Positions 17,124 to 24,714 of a DNA stretch of 64,000 nt are shown piece after piece. The notes below the pieces were generated by a model. It searched no databases. It saw only the letters and a program-made list of their open reading frames with translations, and was not told the origin of the DNA. Both the position numbers and the translations under genes were made by a program. Every line of letters begins with the position of its first letter. The first letter of the stretch is position 1. The DNA is taken from NCBI RefSeq assembly GCF_036898465.1, contig NZ_JARUMJ010000001.1, forward strand, positions 3,410,001 to 3,474,000. Reading direction: 5' to 3'. This DNA is from Streptomyces sp. B21-105. Its GTDB lineage: Bacteria; Actinomycetota; Actinomycetes; Streptomycetales; Streptomycetaceae.

Positions 17124-18479
17124 ATGTCGCAGATGCCCCGGCAGGCCGCCCTGCCGACGTGTCCGAGCTGCGCGGAGCCGCTCGACGCCGGTGACCGCTT
17201 CTGCGGTGCGTGCGGATACAACCTGTCCGTCGTACCGCCGAGCCCGGACGACCACCCGACCCTGACGATGAACGGCTCGGCGCCGCCGGCTCCGTTGGAG
17301 AGCGGCGGCACGGTCCACGAAGCCCGGGAAGCGCACGCGGCCCCGGAAGCCCACGCCGCCCGGGAAACGCGCGTCTCCGGTGTTTCCGGCGACCCCGGTG
17401 TCTCCGGCGGCCGGGGTGCGGCTGACGTCTCCGGCGTTTCTGCCGGCCCCGGGGTCGGTGACGCCTCCGGTGTCCGGTTCGACCGTCCCGCTGAGCCGGA
17501 CGAGTACGCCCTGCAGGCGCCGGACCCTCGGGTCGCGGCCGAGGCAGCCGTCGTGGCGGAGACCGCGAAGGTGTGCGTGGCCTGCCGTGCGGGCCGGGTC
17601 GACGGCGACGGGTACTGCGAGAACTGCGGCCACGCCCAGCCGCGCGAACGCGACCACATGGAACGGGAGTCGGGCCCGATCGCCGCCGTCAGCGACCGCG
17701 GCCTGCGCCACCACCGCAACGAGGACGCCTTCGGCCTCGGCTGCACCGCCCTGCCCGACGGCTCGCCGGCGCTCGTGGCGATCGTCTGCGACGGCGTGTC
17801 CTCCGCGACCCGCCCGGACGACGCCTCCCTCGCCGCGTCGAAGGCGGCGAGCGAGACGCTGCTGGCCGCTCTGCCCCAGGGCACGCACCCCCAACAGGCC
17901 ATGCACGAGGCGATCGTCGCCGCCTCGCACGCGGTGAACGCGCTGGCCGAGGAGCCCGCCACGGCCCGTGAGCACGCCCCGCACCAGAACGCCCCCGCCT
18001 GCACCCTGGTGGGCTCGGTGGTCACCGCCGGGCTGCTGGTCGTCGGATGGGTCGGCGACAGCCGTGCCTACTGGGTCCCGGAGGACCGCAGTTCGCCCCC
18101 GGCCCGCCTCACCGAGGACGACTCGTGGGCGGCGCAGATGGTCGCCGCGGGCCTGATGAACGAGGCGGAGGCCTACGCCGACGAGCGCGCCCACGCCATC
18201 ACCGGCTGGCTCGGCGCCGACGCCTACGAACTGGAGCCGCACACCGCTTCCTTCAAGCCGGACCGCCCCGGCGTGGTGGTGGTGTGCACGGACGGCCTGT
18301 GGAACTACGCCGAGGCCGCGGAGGAGATGGCGGGCGTCGTCCCGCCGGACGCCTCGACCCGGCCGCTGCACAGCGCACGCGTCCTGGTCGGCCACGCCCT
18401 GGACGGCGGGGGCCACGACAACGTAACAGTGGCCGTCGTACCGTTCCCCGCCCCCGCGCAGGGGGCAGGATCGGCCTGA
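17124..18479 (+). CDS. PP2C-family protein phosphatase with zinc ribbons
   Basis: A 451-residue phosphatase. It begins with a CxxC...CxxCG ribbon (LPTCPSC, FCGACGYN), then a linker rich in Ala/Gly/Val, and a second ribbon (VCVACRAG...YCENCGHA). The PP2C domain covers about residues 185-445. Metal-binding and structural motifs present are SDRGLRHHRNEDAF, IVCDGVSSA, GWVGDSRAYW, LTEDDSWAAQM, VVCTDGLWNY and GGHDNVTVAVV, so it should be an active Mn/Mg-dependent Ser/Thr phosphatase. It sits 3 nt after pknG and is the obvious antagonist of that kinase. Start ATG 17124 was chosen over the TTG immediately before it. Confidence 0.93.
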   Translation: MSQMPRQAALPTCPSCAEPLDAGDRFCGACGYNLSVVPPSPDDHPTLTMNGSAPPAPLESGGTVHEAREAHAAPEAHAARETRVSGVSGDPGVSGGRGAADVSGVSAGPGVGDASGVRFDRPAEPDEYALQAPDPRVAAEAAVVAETAKVCVACRAGRVDGDGYCENCGHAQPRERDHMERESGPIAAVSDRGLRHHRNEDAFGLGCTALPDGSPALVAIVCDGVSSATRPDDASLAASKAASETLLAALPQGTHPQQAMHEAIVAASHAVNALAEEPATAREHAPHQNAPACTLVGSVVTAGLLVVGWVGDSRAYWVPEDRSSPPARLTEDDSWAAQMVAAGLMNEAEAYADERAHAITGWLGADAYELEPHTASFKPDRPGVVVVCTDGLWNYAEAAEEMAGVVPPDASTRPLHSARVLVGHALDGGGHDNVTVAVVPFPAPAQGAGSA

Positions 18480-18698
18480 GGCCGCAGAACGAACTACGGG
18501 AAACCCGGGAATCACGGGCATCACGCGAGCCCCGGGATGCACGGTGGTGATCACGGCAACCACGGCAATCGCTGAAACGACGGCAGCAACGGCAGCAACG
18601 GCAGTAACGGGGAAGCACGCGTGCGGACCGGAGGGGACCGGTCCGTGTCCACACATCGCCCCACCGACGTGGGGTTTCCGAGGGGGATTTGAGTAGGC
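18480..18698. other. Intergenic region with imperfect GGCAGCAACGGCA repeats
   Basis: A 219-bp spacer between the PP2C and VWA genes, with short imperfect direct repeats (ACGGCAACC, ACGGCAGCA and ACGGCAGTA around 18555-18612). It ends with a GAGGGGGAT ribosome site before ATG 18699. Possibly a separate promoter for the VWA-FHA pair; no hexamers stand out. Confidence 0.4.
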
Positions 18699-20045
18699 AT
18701 GGCCAATTTCTCGAAGTCGAACGTGCCGCAGTTCTCGGTGGACGTCTACCAGAACGAGTACCTGCCGGAGGGCGGCCGCGAGGTCAACGCGATCGTCACG
18801 GTGACCGCCACCGGCGGCGGCACGGTGGGCAGCGCAGCAGCCGCGCCGCACCTGTACTCGCCGAGCCAGGGCCCGTCCGCCGCGGTGGCGATCATGGTGG
18901 ACTGCTCCGGCTCGATGGACTACCCGCCGACCAAGATGCGCAACGCCCGCGACGCCACCGCCGCCGCCGTCGACACCCTGCGCGACGGGGTGCACTTCTC
19001 GGTGATCGACGGCACGCACGTCGCCAGGGAGGTCTACCCCGGCGGAGGCCGCCTCGCGGTCGCCGACGCGACCACCCGCGCCCAGGCCAAGCAGGCGCTG
19101 CGCCGGCTGAGCGCGGGCGGCGGCACCGCGATCGGCACCTGGCTGCGGCTGGCCGACCGGCTGCTGTCCACGGCGGACGTCGCCATCCGGCACGGCATCC
19201 TGCTCACCGACGGCCGCAACGAGCACGAGTCGCCGCAGGACCTCAAGGCCGCCCTCGACGACTGCGCCGGACGTTTCACCTGTGACGCACGTGGCGTGGG
19301 CACCGACTGGGAAGTGAAAGAAGTCACAGGGATCGCGTCCGCCCTGCTCGGCACCGCCGACATCGTCGCCGACCCGGCCGGCCTCGCCGCCGACTTCACG
19401 CAGATGATGGAGGCGGCGATGGGCAAGGAGGTCGCGGACGTCGCGCTGCGCCTGTGGACCCCGGTCGGCACCGTCGTCAAGTTCGTCAAGCAGGTCGCTC
19501 CGACGGTCGAGGAACTGACCGGGCGCCGTGCGGAGGCGGGGCCGCGCGCTGGCGACTACCCCACCGGTTCCTGGGGCGACGAGTCCCGTGACTACCACGT
19601 GTGCGTCGAGGTCCCGGCGGCGAACGTCGGCCAGGAGATGCTCGCCGCACGGGTCTCGCTGGTGATCCCGGAGGCCGCGGGGAGCGTCCGGAACCTGGGT
19701 GCGCAGGGGCTGGTGAAGGCCGTCTGGACCGACGACATGGCCGCTTCCACGTCGATCAACCCTCAGGTCGCCCACTACACCGGCCAGGCCGAACTGGCAC
19801 AGGTCATCCAACAGGGGCTCGATCTCCGCAAAGCGGGCGATATGGATGGAGCAACGGCCAAACTGGGCCGCGCGGTCCAGCTCGCCAGCGTCTCGGGGAA
19901 CGCGGATACTGCGAAACTGCTTGCGAAGGTGGTGGACGTGGTCGATGCCACGACGGGTACTGTGCGACTGAAGGCCAAGGTCGCGGACGCCGACGAGATG
20001 ACGCTCGAGACCCGGTCCACAAAGACTGTTCGTGTAAAGAAGTGA
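18699..20045 (+). CDS. VWA-domain protein of the PknG locus
   Basis: A 448-residue soluble protein. The von Willebrand A domain (about residues 60-245) has the MIDAS sequence DCSGSMD, a distal GGGTAIGTWL segment supplying the conserved Thr, and LLTDGRNEHES. The C-terminal 200 residues are beta-rich then helical (AELAQVIQQGLDLRKAGDMD), ending in a basic tail TKTVRVKK. There is no signal peptide, so it acts in the cytoplasm, probably as a metal-dependent protein-interaction module. It is followed 66 bp later by the FHA gene. VWA, FHA, PP2C and kinase genes commonly associate in actinobacterial signalling loci. Confidence 0.88.
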   Translation: MANFSKSNVPQFSVDVYQNEYLPEGGREVNAIVTVTATGGGTVGSAAAAPHLYSPSQGPSAAVAIMVDCSGSMDYPPTKMRNARDATAAAVDTLRDGVHFSVIDGTHVAREVYPGGGRLAVADATTRAQAKQALRRLSAGGGTAIGTWLRLADRLLSTADVAIRHGILLTDGRNEHESPQDLKAALDDCAGRFTCDARGVGTDWEVKEVTGIASALLGTADIVADPAGLAADFTQMMEAAMGKEVADVALRLWTPVGTVVKFVKQVAPTVEELTGRRAEAGPRAGDYPTGSWGDESRDYHVCVEVPAANVGQEMLAARVSLVIPEAAGSVRNLGAQGLVKAVWTDDMAASTSINPQVAHYTGQAELAQVIQQGLDLRKAGDMDGATAKLGRAVQLASVSGNADTAKLLAKVVDVVDATTGTVRLKAKVADADEMTLETRSTKTVRVKK

Positions 20046-20055
20046 CCTGAACGAT

Positions 20056-20091
20056 CTTCTGGGACACCGAAGGCTTCTGGGACACCGAAGG
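20056..20091. repeat. Perfect 18-bp tandem duplication
   Basis: The 18-mer starting CTTCTGGGACACCGAAGG occurs twice head to tail at 20056-20073 and 20074-20091, between the VWA stop and the FHA ribosome site (GAGAGAGGGGG). Each copy has short inverted ends (CTTC...GAAG), so either copy could fold. Confidence 0.9.
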
Positions 20092-20111
20092 AGAGAGGGG
20101 GACGCGCCGAC

Positions 20112-21887
20112 ATGCCGACCTGCCCGAACGGACACCAGTCGGGTTCCGACGACTGGTGCGAGGTCTGCGGTCACCGCATGGCCGGTGCCGTGCCTCCGCC
20201 CCCGCCCCCGCCGCCCCCCACCGCGGGCGGCGGCTACGGCTTCCCGCCGCCCCCGCCCGGCCAGGGCGGCGGCCGGCCCGACGGACGTCGCCTGCCCTCG
20301 GCGCCCGGCCACGAACCCGAGCTCTGCCCGCAGTGCCGCACGCCCCGCGAGGGCGGCGCGCCGTTCTGCGAGGAGTGCCGGTGGAACTTCCTCACCAACA
20401 CCGCGACCTCGTACACCCCGGCTGCTCCCCCGCGCACGCCGGGCCCCGGCCCGGGCGGTCCTGGTGGCCCCGGTCAGATGGGTCCCGGCGGGCAGGGTCC
20501 GGGGGCGCCGGGCCCGGGCGGGCCGGGGTCCGACGGGCGGTTCCAGCCACCGCCGCCGTCCTACGGGGGCAGTGATTCCTTCGAGTACCAGGGTTCCCGC
20601 CCGTCGCAGGTGAACCGTCCCGCGGAACCGATTCCGCAGGGCCCGCCGTTCGGCGGCGAGCAGCCGGGACGGCAGGGCGGTCCCGGCGGCGTGGGCGGCC
20701 CCGCGGGACAGGCCGGCGCACCCTCGCCGTTCGGACGTGAGCCGGGCGGCCCCGGTGCACCGGGCAGGCCCGGTGGCGCACCCGGTCCCGCCGGCGGCCC
20801 CCCGGCGGGCGCCTTCGGCGGTCCCCCCACCGCTCCTGGCGGCGACCCCTTCGGCCGTGGGCCCTCCGGCCCCGGTGCCGGACCCGGCCCCGGCGGCCGT
20901 CCGTCCGGCGATCCCTTCGGGCAGCCGCCGGGCCCGCCCTCGGACCCCTACCGGCGCGAACAGGGCGGCCAGTCCGCCGATCCCTTCGGACGTGAGCCGT
21001 CCGGCCCGTCCGGCGACCCCTTCGGACGTGAGCCCTCCGGACCCGGCGGCCGTCCCCCCGGCCCGGCCCGTCCCGGTGAGGGCGGCCCCTCGGGCTTCGG
21101 CGGCGAGCCCTCGCGGCCGGGCCCGCCCGGACCGACGACCACGGCAGGTCCCGGCTTCCCGGGCCAGGGCGGCCCCGGAGGTCACGGCGGCCAGGGCGGT
21201 CCCGGTGGCCCCGGTGGCCCCGGAGTCGCGCAGGCCTACCAGCCGTCCGGCCCGCCGTCCCCGCCCGGCTACCCGCAGGAGACCGGCCGGCAGCAGCCCG
21301 GCGGCCTGCCCTTCGGCGGGGGTGACGACGACTGGGTGATCTCCCCGCCGTCGCACACGGGCCCCGGCCAGGGGGACCCCAGGAGTCAGGGCGCGCCCCG
21401 GGGCGGCGGTGGCTACGGCTACCCGCAGACGGGGGCCGCACAGGCCCCGCCCCCGCCCGACCAGGGGTTCCAGCAGCAGCCGACGACCTGGACGGCGACC
21501 ATCGGTCCGGACCGCTCGTACTTCATGGCGATGATGCACCGCTCGGGTCCCGAGGCCGCGGGCCTGAACCTGCCCGCGTACTCGCCCGAGCAGCAGCGCA
21601 CGCTCACCGGCAACCAGATCACCATCGGCCGCCGCCGCCATTCCACGGGCGAGACCCCCGACATAGACCTGTCGGTGCCGCCGGAGGACCCGGGCGTCTC
21701 ACACCAGCACGCGGTGCTGGTGCAGCAGCCCGACGGCAGTTGGGCCGTCGTCGACCAGAATTCGACGAACGGCACGACGGTCAACGGCTCGGAGGAGCCG
21801 ATCCAGCCGTTCGTCCCGGTGCCGTTGCAGGACGGCGACCAGGTCCATGTGGGCGCCTGGACGACGATCACCGTCCGCCGCGGCTGA
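20112..21887 (+). CDS. FHA-domain protein with zinc ribbons and a Pro/Gly linker
   Basis: A 591-residue protein. The N-terminal zinc ribbon has C4, H8, C16 and C19; a second ribbon (ELCPQC...FCEEC) lies near residues 73-93. A Pro/Gly-rich linker of about 340 residues contains repeated DPFGREPSGP-like units. The C-terminal FHA domain (about 495-590) shows ITIGRR, the phosphothreonine-binding SHQHAVL region and DQNSTNGTTVNG. It should read phospho-Thr marks made by PknG. It is not a GarA orthologue in layout: GarA is about 160 aa with an N-terminal phospho-Thr motif that I do not see here. It is the last gene of the signalling block. Confidence 0.88.
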   Translation: MPTCPNGHQSGSDDWCEVCGHRMAGAVPPPPPPPPPTAGGGYGFPPPPPGQGGGRPDGRRLPSAPGHEPELCPQCRTPREGGAPFCEECRWNFLTNTATSYTPAAPPRTPGPGPGGPGGPGQMGPGGQGPGAPGPGGPGSDGRFQPPPPSYGGSDSFEYQGSRPSQVNRPAEPIPQGPPFGGEQPGRQGGPGGVGGPAGQAGAPSPFGREPGGPGAPGRPGGAPGPAGGPPAGAFGGPPTAPGGDPFGRGPSGPGAGPGPGGRPSGDPFGQPPGPPSDPYRREQGGQSADPFGREPSGPSGDPFGREPSGPGGRPPGPARPGEGGPSGFGGEPSRPGPPGPTTTAGPGFPGQGGPGGHGGQGGPGGPGGPGVAQAYQPSGPPSPPGYPQETGRQQPGGLPFGGGDDDWVISPPSHTGPGQGDPRSQGAPRGGGGYGYPQTGAAQAPPPPDQGFQQQPTTWTATIGPDRSYFMAMMHRSGPEAAGLNLPAYSPEQQRTLTGNQITIGRRRHSTGETPDIDLSVPPEDPGVSHQHAVLVQQPDGSWAVVDQNSTNGTTVNGSEEPIQPFVPVPLQDGDQVHVGAWTTITVRRG

Positions 21888-21909
21888 CCCGCCGCCCCGC
21901 CTCCTCGGG

Positions 21910-21933
21910 CCGCTCTCCCGGCCGGGAGAGCGG
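21910..21933. terminator. 24-bp perfect palindrome between convergent genes
   Basis: Positions 21910-21921 and 21922-21933 are exact inverted copies (half site CCGCTCTCCCGG). They lie between the FHA stop and the convergent methyltransferase stop. A bidirectional terminator is the simplest reading. Confidence 0.8.
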
Positions 21934-21941
21934 GTCACGGG

Positions 21942-22955
21942 TCACAGCTCGATCAGATCGGGGCCCGACGATCCCGGCAGGGGCCATGCGTACGGCCCCT
22001 CCGGATCGTCGAGCCACGCCCACGCGTGTCCGCCGCCGATCGTGATGCCGTAGCGCTCCCGTCCCGGCATGCCCTCGCGCTCCCACAACGAGCACGCCTC
22101 CTGCGGGTCGAGGGCCTCCCGGGTCAGGGACAGCAGGAAGCGGAACCGGTCGCTCTCCCTGGCCCGGCCGGGCACCCCCGCGGGGGTCACCGGCTCCGGG
22201 TCGGGCCGGTCCGACCCGCGCAGCGGCACGAAGTAGGCCGGGGTGTGCAGGAACCGCCCTTCCGCGTGTCCGGCGTCCCGGACCGTCAGCGCGATCAGCC
22301 CGGTGGCGAGCGGCGCGAGGATCAGGGCCCCGGGGGCGCACTGGGCGAGCCAGGCGCGCGGGATCGACGCCAGCGTGCAGGTCGCGATGATCCGGTCGAA
22401 GGGGGCACGTTCGGGAACCCCTCGCGCCCCGTCCCCGGTGACGACGGCGGGCCGGTACCCGGCGGCCGCGAGATGCCGGCGAGCGGACTCGGTGATCTCC
22501 GGATCCAGATCCACGGTGGTGACGTTCTCCTCGCCGAGCCGGTACGACAGCAGCGCCGCGTTGTATCCCGTGCCCGCGCCGATCTCCAGGACCCGGTCGC
22601 CGTCCTCGACCCGCAGCTCGGCCAGCATCAGCGCCATCAGCGACGGCTGGCTGCTGGACGAGAGCAGCACGCCGTCGCGCAGCCGGGTGGCGAGCGGGGT
22701 GTCCTCGTACGCGCCCCGCAGCCAGCGCTCCCTGACGCGCCGGTCGGGACTCTCGCCCCAGCGTCGCTCGTAGCCGCCGGGGCCGGCGACGTAGTAGTAC
22801 GGCACGAAGAGGTGGCGCGGCACCGTCGCGAAGGCCTCCCGCCATCGCGGGTCGGCGGCGAACGATCCGCTCGCCTCGATCTCCCGCACCAGCAGGGCCC
22901 GCGCGGAGGCGGCGAGGCCGGCCGCACCGGCGGGTTCGAGATCGTGGACACCCAT
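21942..22955 (-). CDS. PCMT-type methyltransferase
   Basis: A 337-residue SAM-dependent methyltransferase related to protein-L-isoaspartate O-methyltransferase. The PCMT hallmarks are VPRHLFVPYYY near the N-terminus, SSSSQPSLMALML before motif I, motif I VLEIGAGTGYNAALL, and VDLDPEI for the adenosine-binding Asp. The C-terminal extra domain of about 120 residues is longer than in Pcm repair enzymes (about 210 aa). Such long actinobacterial members include modification enzymes of ribosomal peptides, so protein repair and peptide maturation both remain possible; no precursor peptide gene was recognised nearby. Start ATG 22955 is followed by a normal-looking N-terminus (MGVHDLEPAG). Confidence 0.82.
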   Translation of the reverse strand: MGVHDLEPAGAAGLAASARALLVREIEASGSFAADPRWREAFATVPRHLFVPYYYVAGPGGYERRWGESPDRRVRERWLRGAYEDTPLATRLRDGVLLSSSSQPSLMALMLAELRVEDGDRVLEIGAGTGYNAALLSYRLGEENVTTVDLDPEITESARRHLAAAGYRPAVVTGDGARGVPERAPFDRIIATCTLASIPRAWLAQCAPGALILAPLATGLIALTVRDAGHAEGRFLHTPAYFVPLRGSDRPDPEPVTPAGVPGRARESDRFRFLLSLTREALDPQEACSLWEREGMPGRERYGITIGGGHAWAWLDDPEGPYAWPLPGSSGPDLIEL

Positions 22956-23067
22956 GACTCCACTGTGCGGTGCGCGGCCCCCCGAAGCGAGCATCCGGGA
23001 AGGGCGGGTCCTTGGGCAGGTCCTAAGCCTCGAGTCCTCCGTCGCGGCGTCTGAGACCATGGGAGGC

Positions 23068-23472
23068 GTGACAGAGATTCGGCGCGGCACGCTGCAGGAG
23101 CAGACCTTCTACGAGCAGGTCGGCGGGGAGGAGACCTTCCGCCGGCTGGTCCACCGCTTCTACCAGGGTGTCGCCGAGGACCCACTGCTGCGGCCCATGT
23201 ACCCGGAGGAGGACCTGGGCCCGGCCGAGGAGCGCTTCACTCTGTTCCTCATGCAGTACTGGGGCGGCCCGACGACCTACAGCGATCAGCGCGGTCACCC
23301 GCGGCTGCGCATGCGGCACGCCCCCTTCGCCGTGGACCGGGCGGCGCACGACGCGTGGCTGGCGCACATGCGGGTCGCGGTGGACGAACTCGGCCTGTCG
23401 CAGGAGCACGAGCACACGCTGTGGAAGTACCTGACGTACGCGGCGGCGTCGATGGTGAACACCCCGGACTAG
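23068..23472 (+). CDS. Group II truncated haemoglobin
   Basis: A 134-residue haem protein of the 2/2 globin fold (GlbO/TrHbO type) that binds O2 or NO in the cytoplasm. Family marks are EQVGGEETFRRLVHRFYQGV, the segment LRPMYPEEDLGPAEERFTLF, YWGGPTTYSDQRGHPRLRMRH with the proximal His region, the Ala-His-Asp-Ala-Trp stretch, and the C-terminal SMVN. GTG 23068 gives the usual TEIRRGTLQEQTF start; ATG 23059 would add three residues. It is divergent from the methyltransferase gene. Confidence 0.92.
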   Translation: MTEIRRGTLQEQTFYEQVGGEETFRRLVHRFYQGVAEDPLLRPMYPEEDLGPAEERFTLFLMQYWGGPTTYSDQRGHPRLRMRHAPFAVDRAAHDAWLAHMRVAVDELGLSQEHEHTLWKYLTYAAASMVNTPD

Positions 23473-23617
23473 ACCCCCGACATGCCGCACGGGACGTCAG
23501 GGCCAGACACGTCAGGGCCAGGCACGCCGACGGCGTCGGACGACGTCAGCGCGCGACGGTGTCGGACGACCAGGCAAGGTGTGGGAGACGTCACGCGCAA
23601 CGTGTCGGACGACGACG
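23473..23617. other. Spacer with GTCGGACGAC and GACGTCA repeats
   Basis: 145 bp between convergent genes, built of short imperfect direct repeats: GTCGGACGAC at three places and ACGTCAG(G/C)GC at several. No strong single hairpin is visible. It may be a degenerate repeat-type terminator. Confidence 0.4.
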
Positions 23618-24298
23618 TCAGCGCACGCTGACGTCGAGCGCTCCGAGCCGTCCCGCGCGCCGTACCGCGATGGACCCGTACGGGGTCCGCAGCCGCAGCC
23701 ACCCGCCGAGTGAGAGCAGCGTCAGGTCCCCGGGGCCGGCCGCGGGCCGGAGGAAGCCGAGCGACTGGGCCGCGTGCACGGCCCGCACGGGAAGTCCGGT
23801 GTCCCCGATGGTCCGGGACCAGATCTCCCGTCCGATCCGGTCGAGTTCGGCCCGGGTCCGCAGTTCGGCCGCCAACTCCTCGGTGCGGGACCGGAATTCG
23901 GCGACGACCGCACCGACCGCCGCCCGCAGCGCGTCCGGCGCGGGCAGGCCCGCCTCGGGCCGCCACCCGCCGCGCGGCGGCAGCACGCCGGCCCACGGCG
24001 GCCCGGTGACCGCGGCGGGGACGCCGACCGTGGCGGCGCTCTCGGCCACCGCCTCCAGCAGCTGCCCCGCCGACACCGTCACGTCCAGCGTGACGTCGAG
24101 GCCGTCCTCGTACGGCTTGGCGAGCCGGACCGCGCGGATCGCGAGCACCTCGAAGGACGGCGGCCGTCCGAAGACGGCGAGCGCGGTGCCCGCCGCCTGC
24201 AGCCGCACCGCGGCTCCGCGGTCGTAGTGGAGCAGCCGGGAGAGGAAGGCCGCGAGGTCCGCGGCCTCCCCCTCGTCGGCGAGGTGGAGCACCGTCAT
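23618..24298 (-). CDS. Conserved hypothetical protein of the ettA operon
   Basis: A 226-residue soluble protein starting at ATG 24298, which overlaps the thioesterase stop by 4 nt (ATGA). It opens with VLHLADEGEAADLAAFLSRLLHYDRGAAVRL and has a central variable part and a helical section (AELRTRAELDRIGREIWS). No catalytic or nucleic-acid-binding motif is apparent. It looks like an actinobacterial protein conserved next to the thioesterase; the coupling suggests a shared role but gives no function. Confidence 0.75.
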   Translation of the reverse strand: MTVLHLADEGEAADLAAFLSRLLHYDRGAAVRLQAAGTALAVFGRPPSFEVLAIRAVRLAKPYEDGLDVTLDVTVSAGQLLEAVAESAATVGVPAAVTGPPWAGVLPPRGGWRPEAGLPAPDALRAAVGAVVAEFRSRTEELAAELRTRAELDRIGREIWSRTIGDTGLPVRAVHAAQSLGFLRPAAGPGDLTLLSLGGWLRLRTPYGSIAVRRAGRLGALDVSVR

Positions 24299-24708
24299 GC
24301 GGCGACGGCCTTCTCGGCGTCGTCGTCCTGGTACTCCTCGAGGAAGAGGCGTTCCTCGGCGGTGATCCGGCGCGGCCGTTGCGTCGCGAAGTCGAACGGC
24401 ACGATGACGGTGGAGGCCCGCACGTACACGTCGTCGCCGTCCTTCACCTCGTAGGAGATGGTGAAGGACGCCGCCCGTATGTCGGTGACCCACAGCTCGA
24501 TGTCCACGGGCGTGTGCCGGTGGACGAGCTGCCGCTTGTAGTCGATCTCGTGGCGCGCCACCACGGACCCCTGCTGGAAGTCCTTCTCCGGACGAAACAG
24601 GAAGTCGATACGGGCTTCCTCCAGATAGCGGAGGAAGACCACGTTGTTGACGTGGCCGTACGCGTCCATGTCCGCCCAGCGCAGCGGGCAGCGGTAAGTG
24701 TGCCGCAA
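24295..24708 (-). CDS. Acyl-CoA thioesterase, 4HBT hotdog fold
   Basis: A 137-residue protein. The hotdog 4HBT signature is WADMDAYGHVNNVVFLRYLEEAR, with the catalytic-type Asp followed by Gly-His-Val-Asn-Asn, as in YbgC/FcbC-like thioesterases. Length is typical. The start is a TTG at 24708, 6 nt after the ettA stop, so translation may depend on coupling to ettA. The acyl substrate cannot be predicted. Confidence 0.87.
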   Translation of the reverse strand: MRHTYRCPLRWADMDAYGHVNNVVFLRYLEEARIDFLFRPEKDFQQGSVVARHEIDYKRQLVHRHTPVDIELWVTDIRAASFTISYEVKDGDDVYVRASTVIVPFDFATQRPRRITAEERLFLEEYQDDDAEKAVAA

Positions 24709-24714
24709 GATCGA

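Noticed and set aside
14409..21641. A 7.2-kb open frame on the reverse strand across the PknG-PP2C-VWA-FHA genes
   Set aside because: It is antisense to four well-supported genes with clear catalytic motifs. Long antisense frames are expected where G/C-ending codons remove stop codons; its product is low-complexity Gly/Arg/Val.
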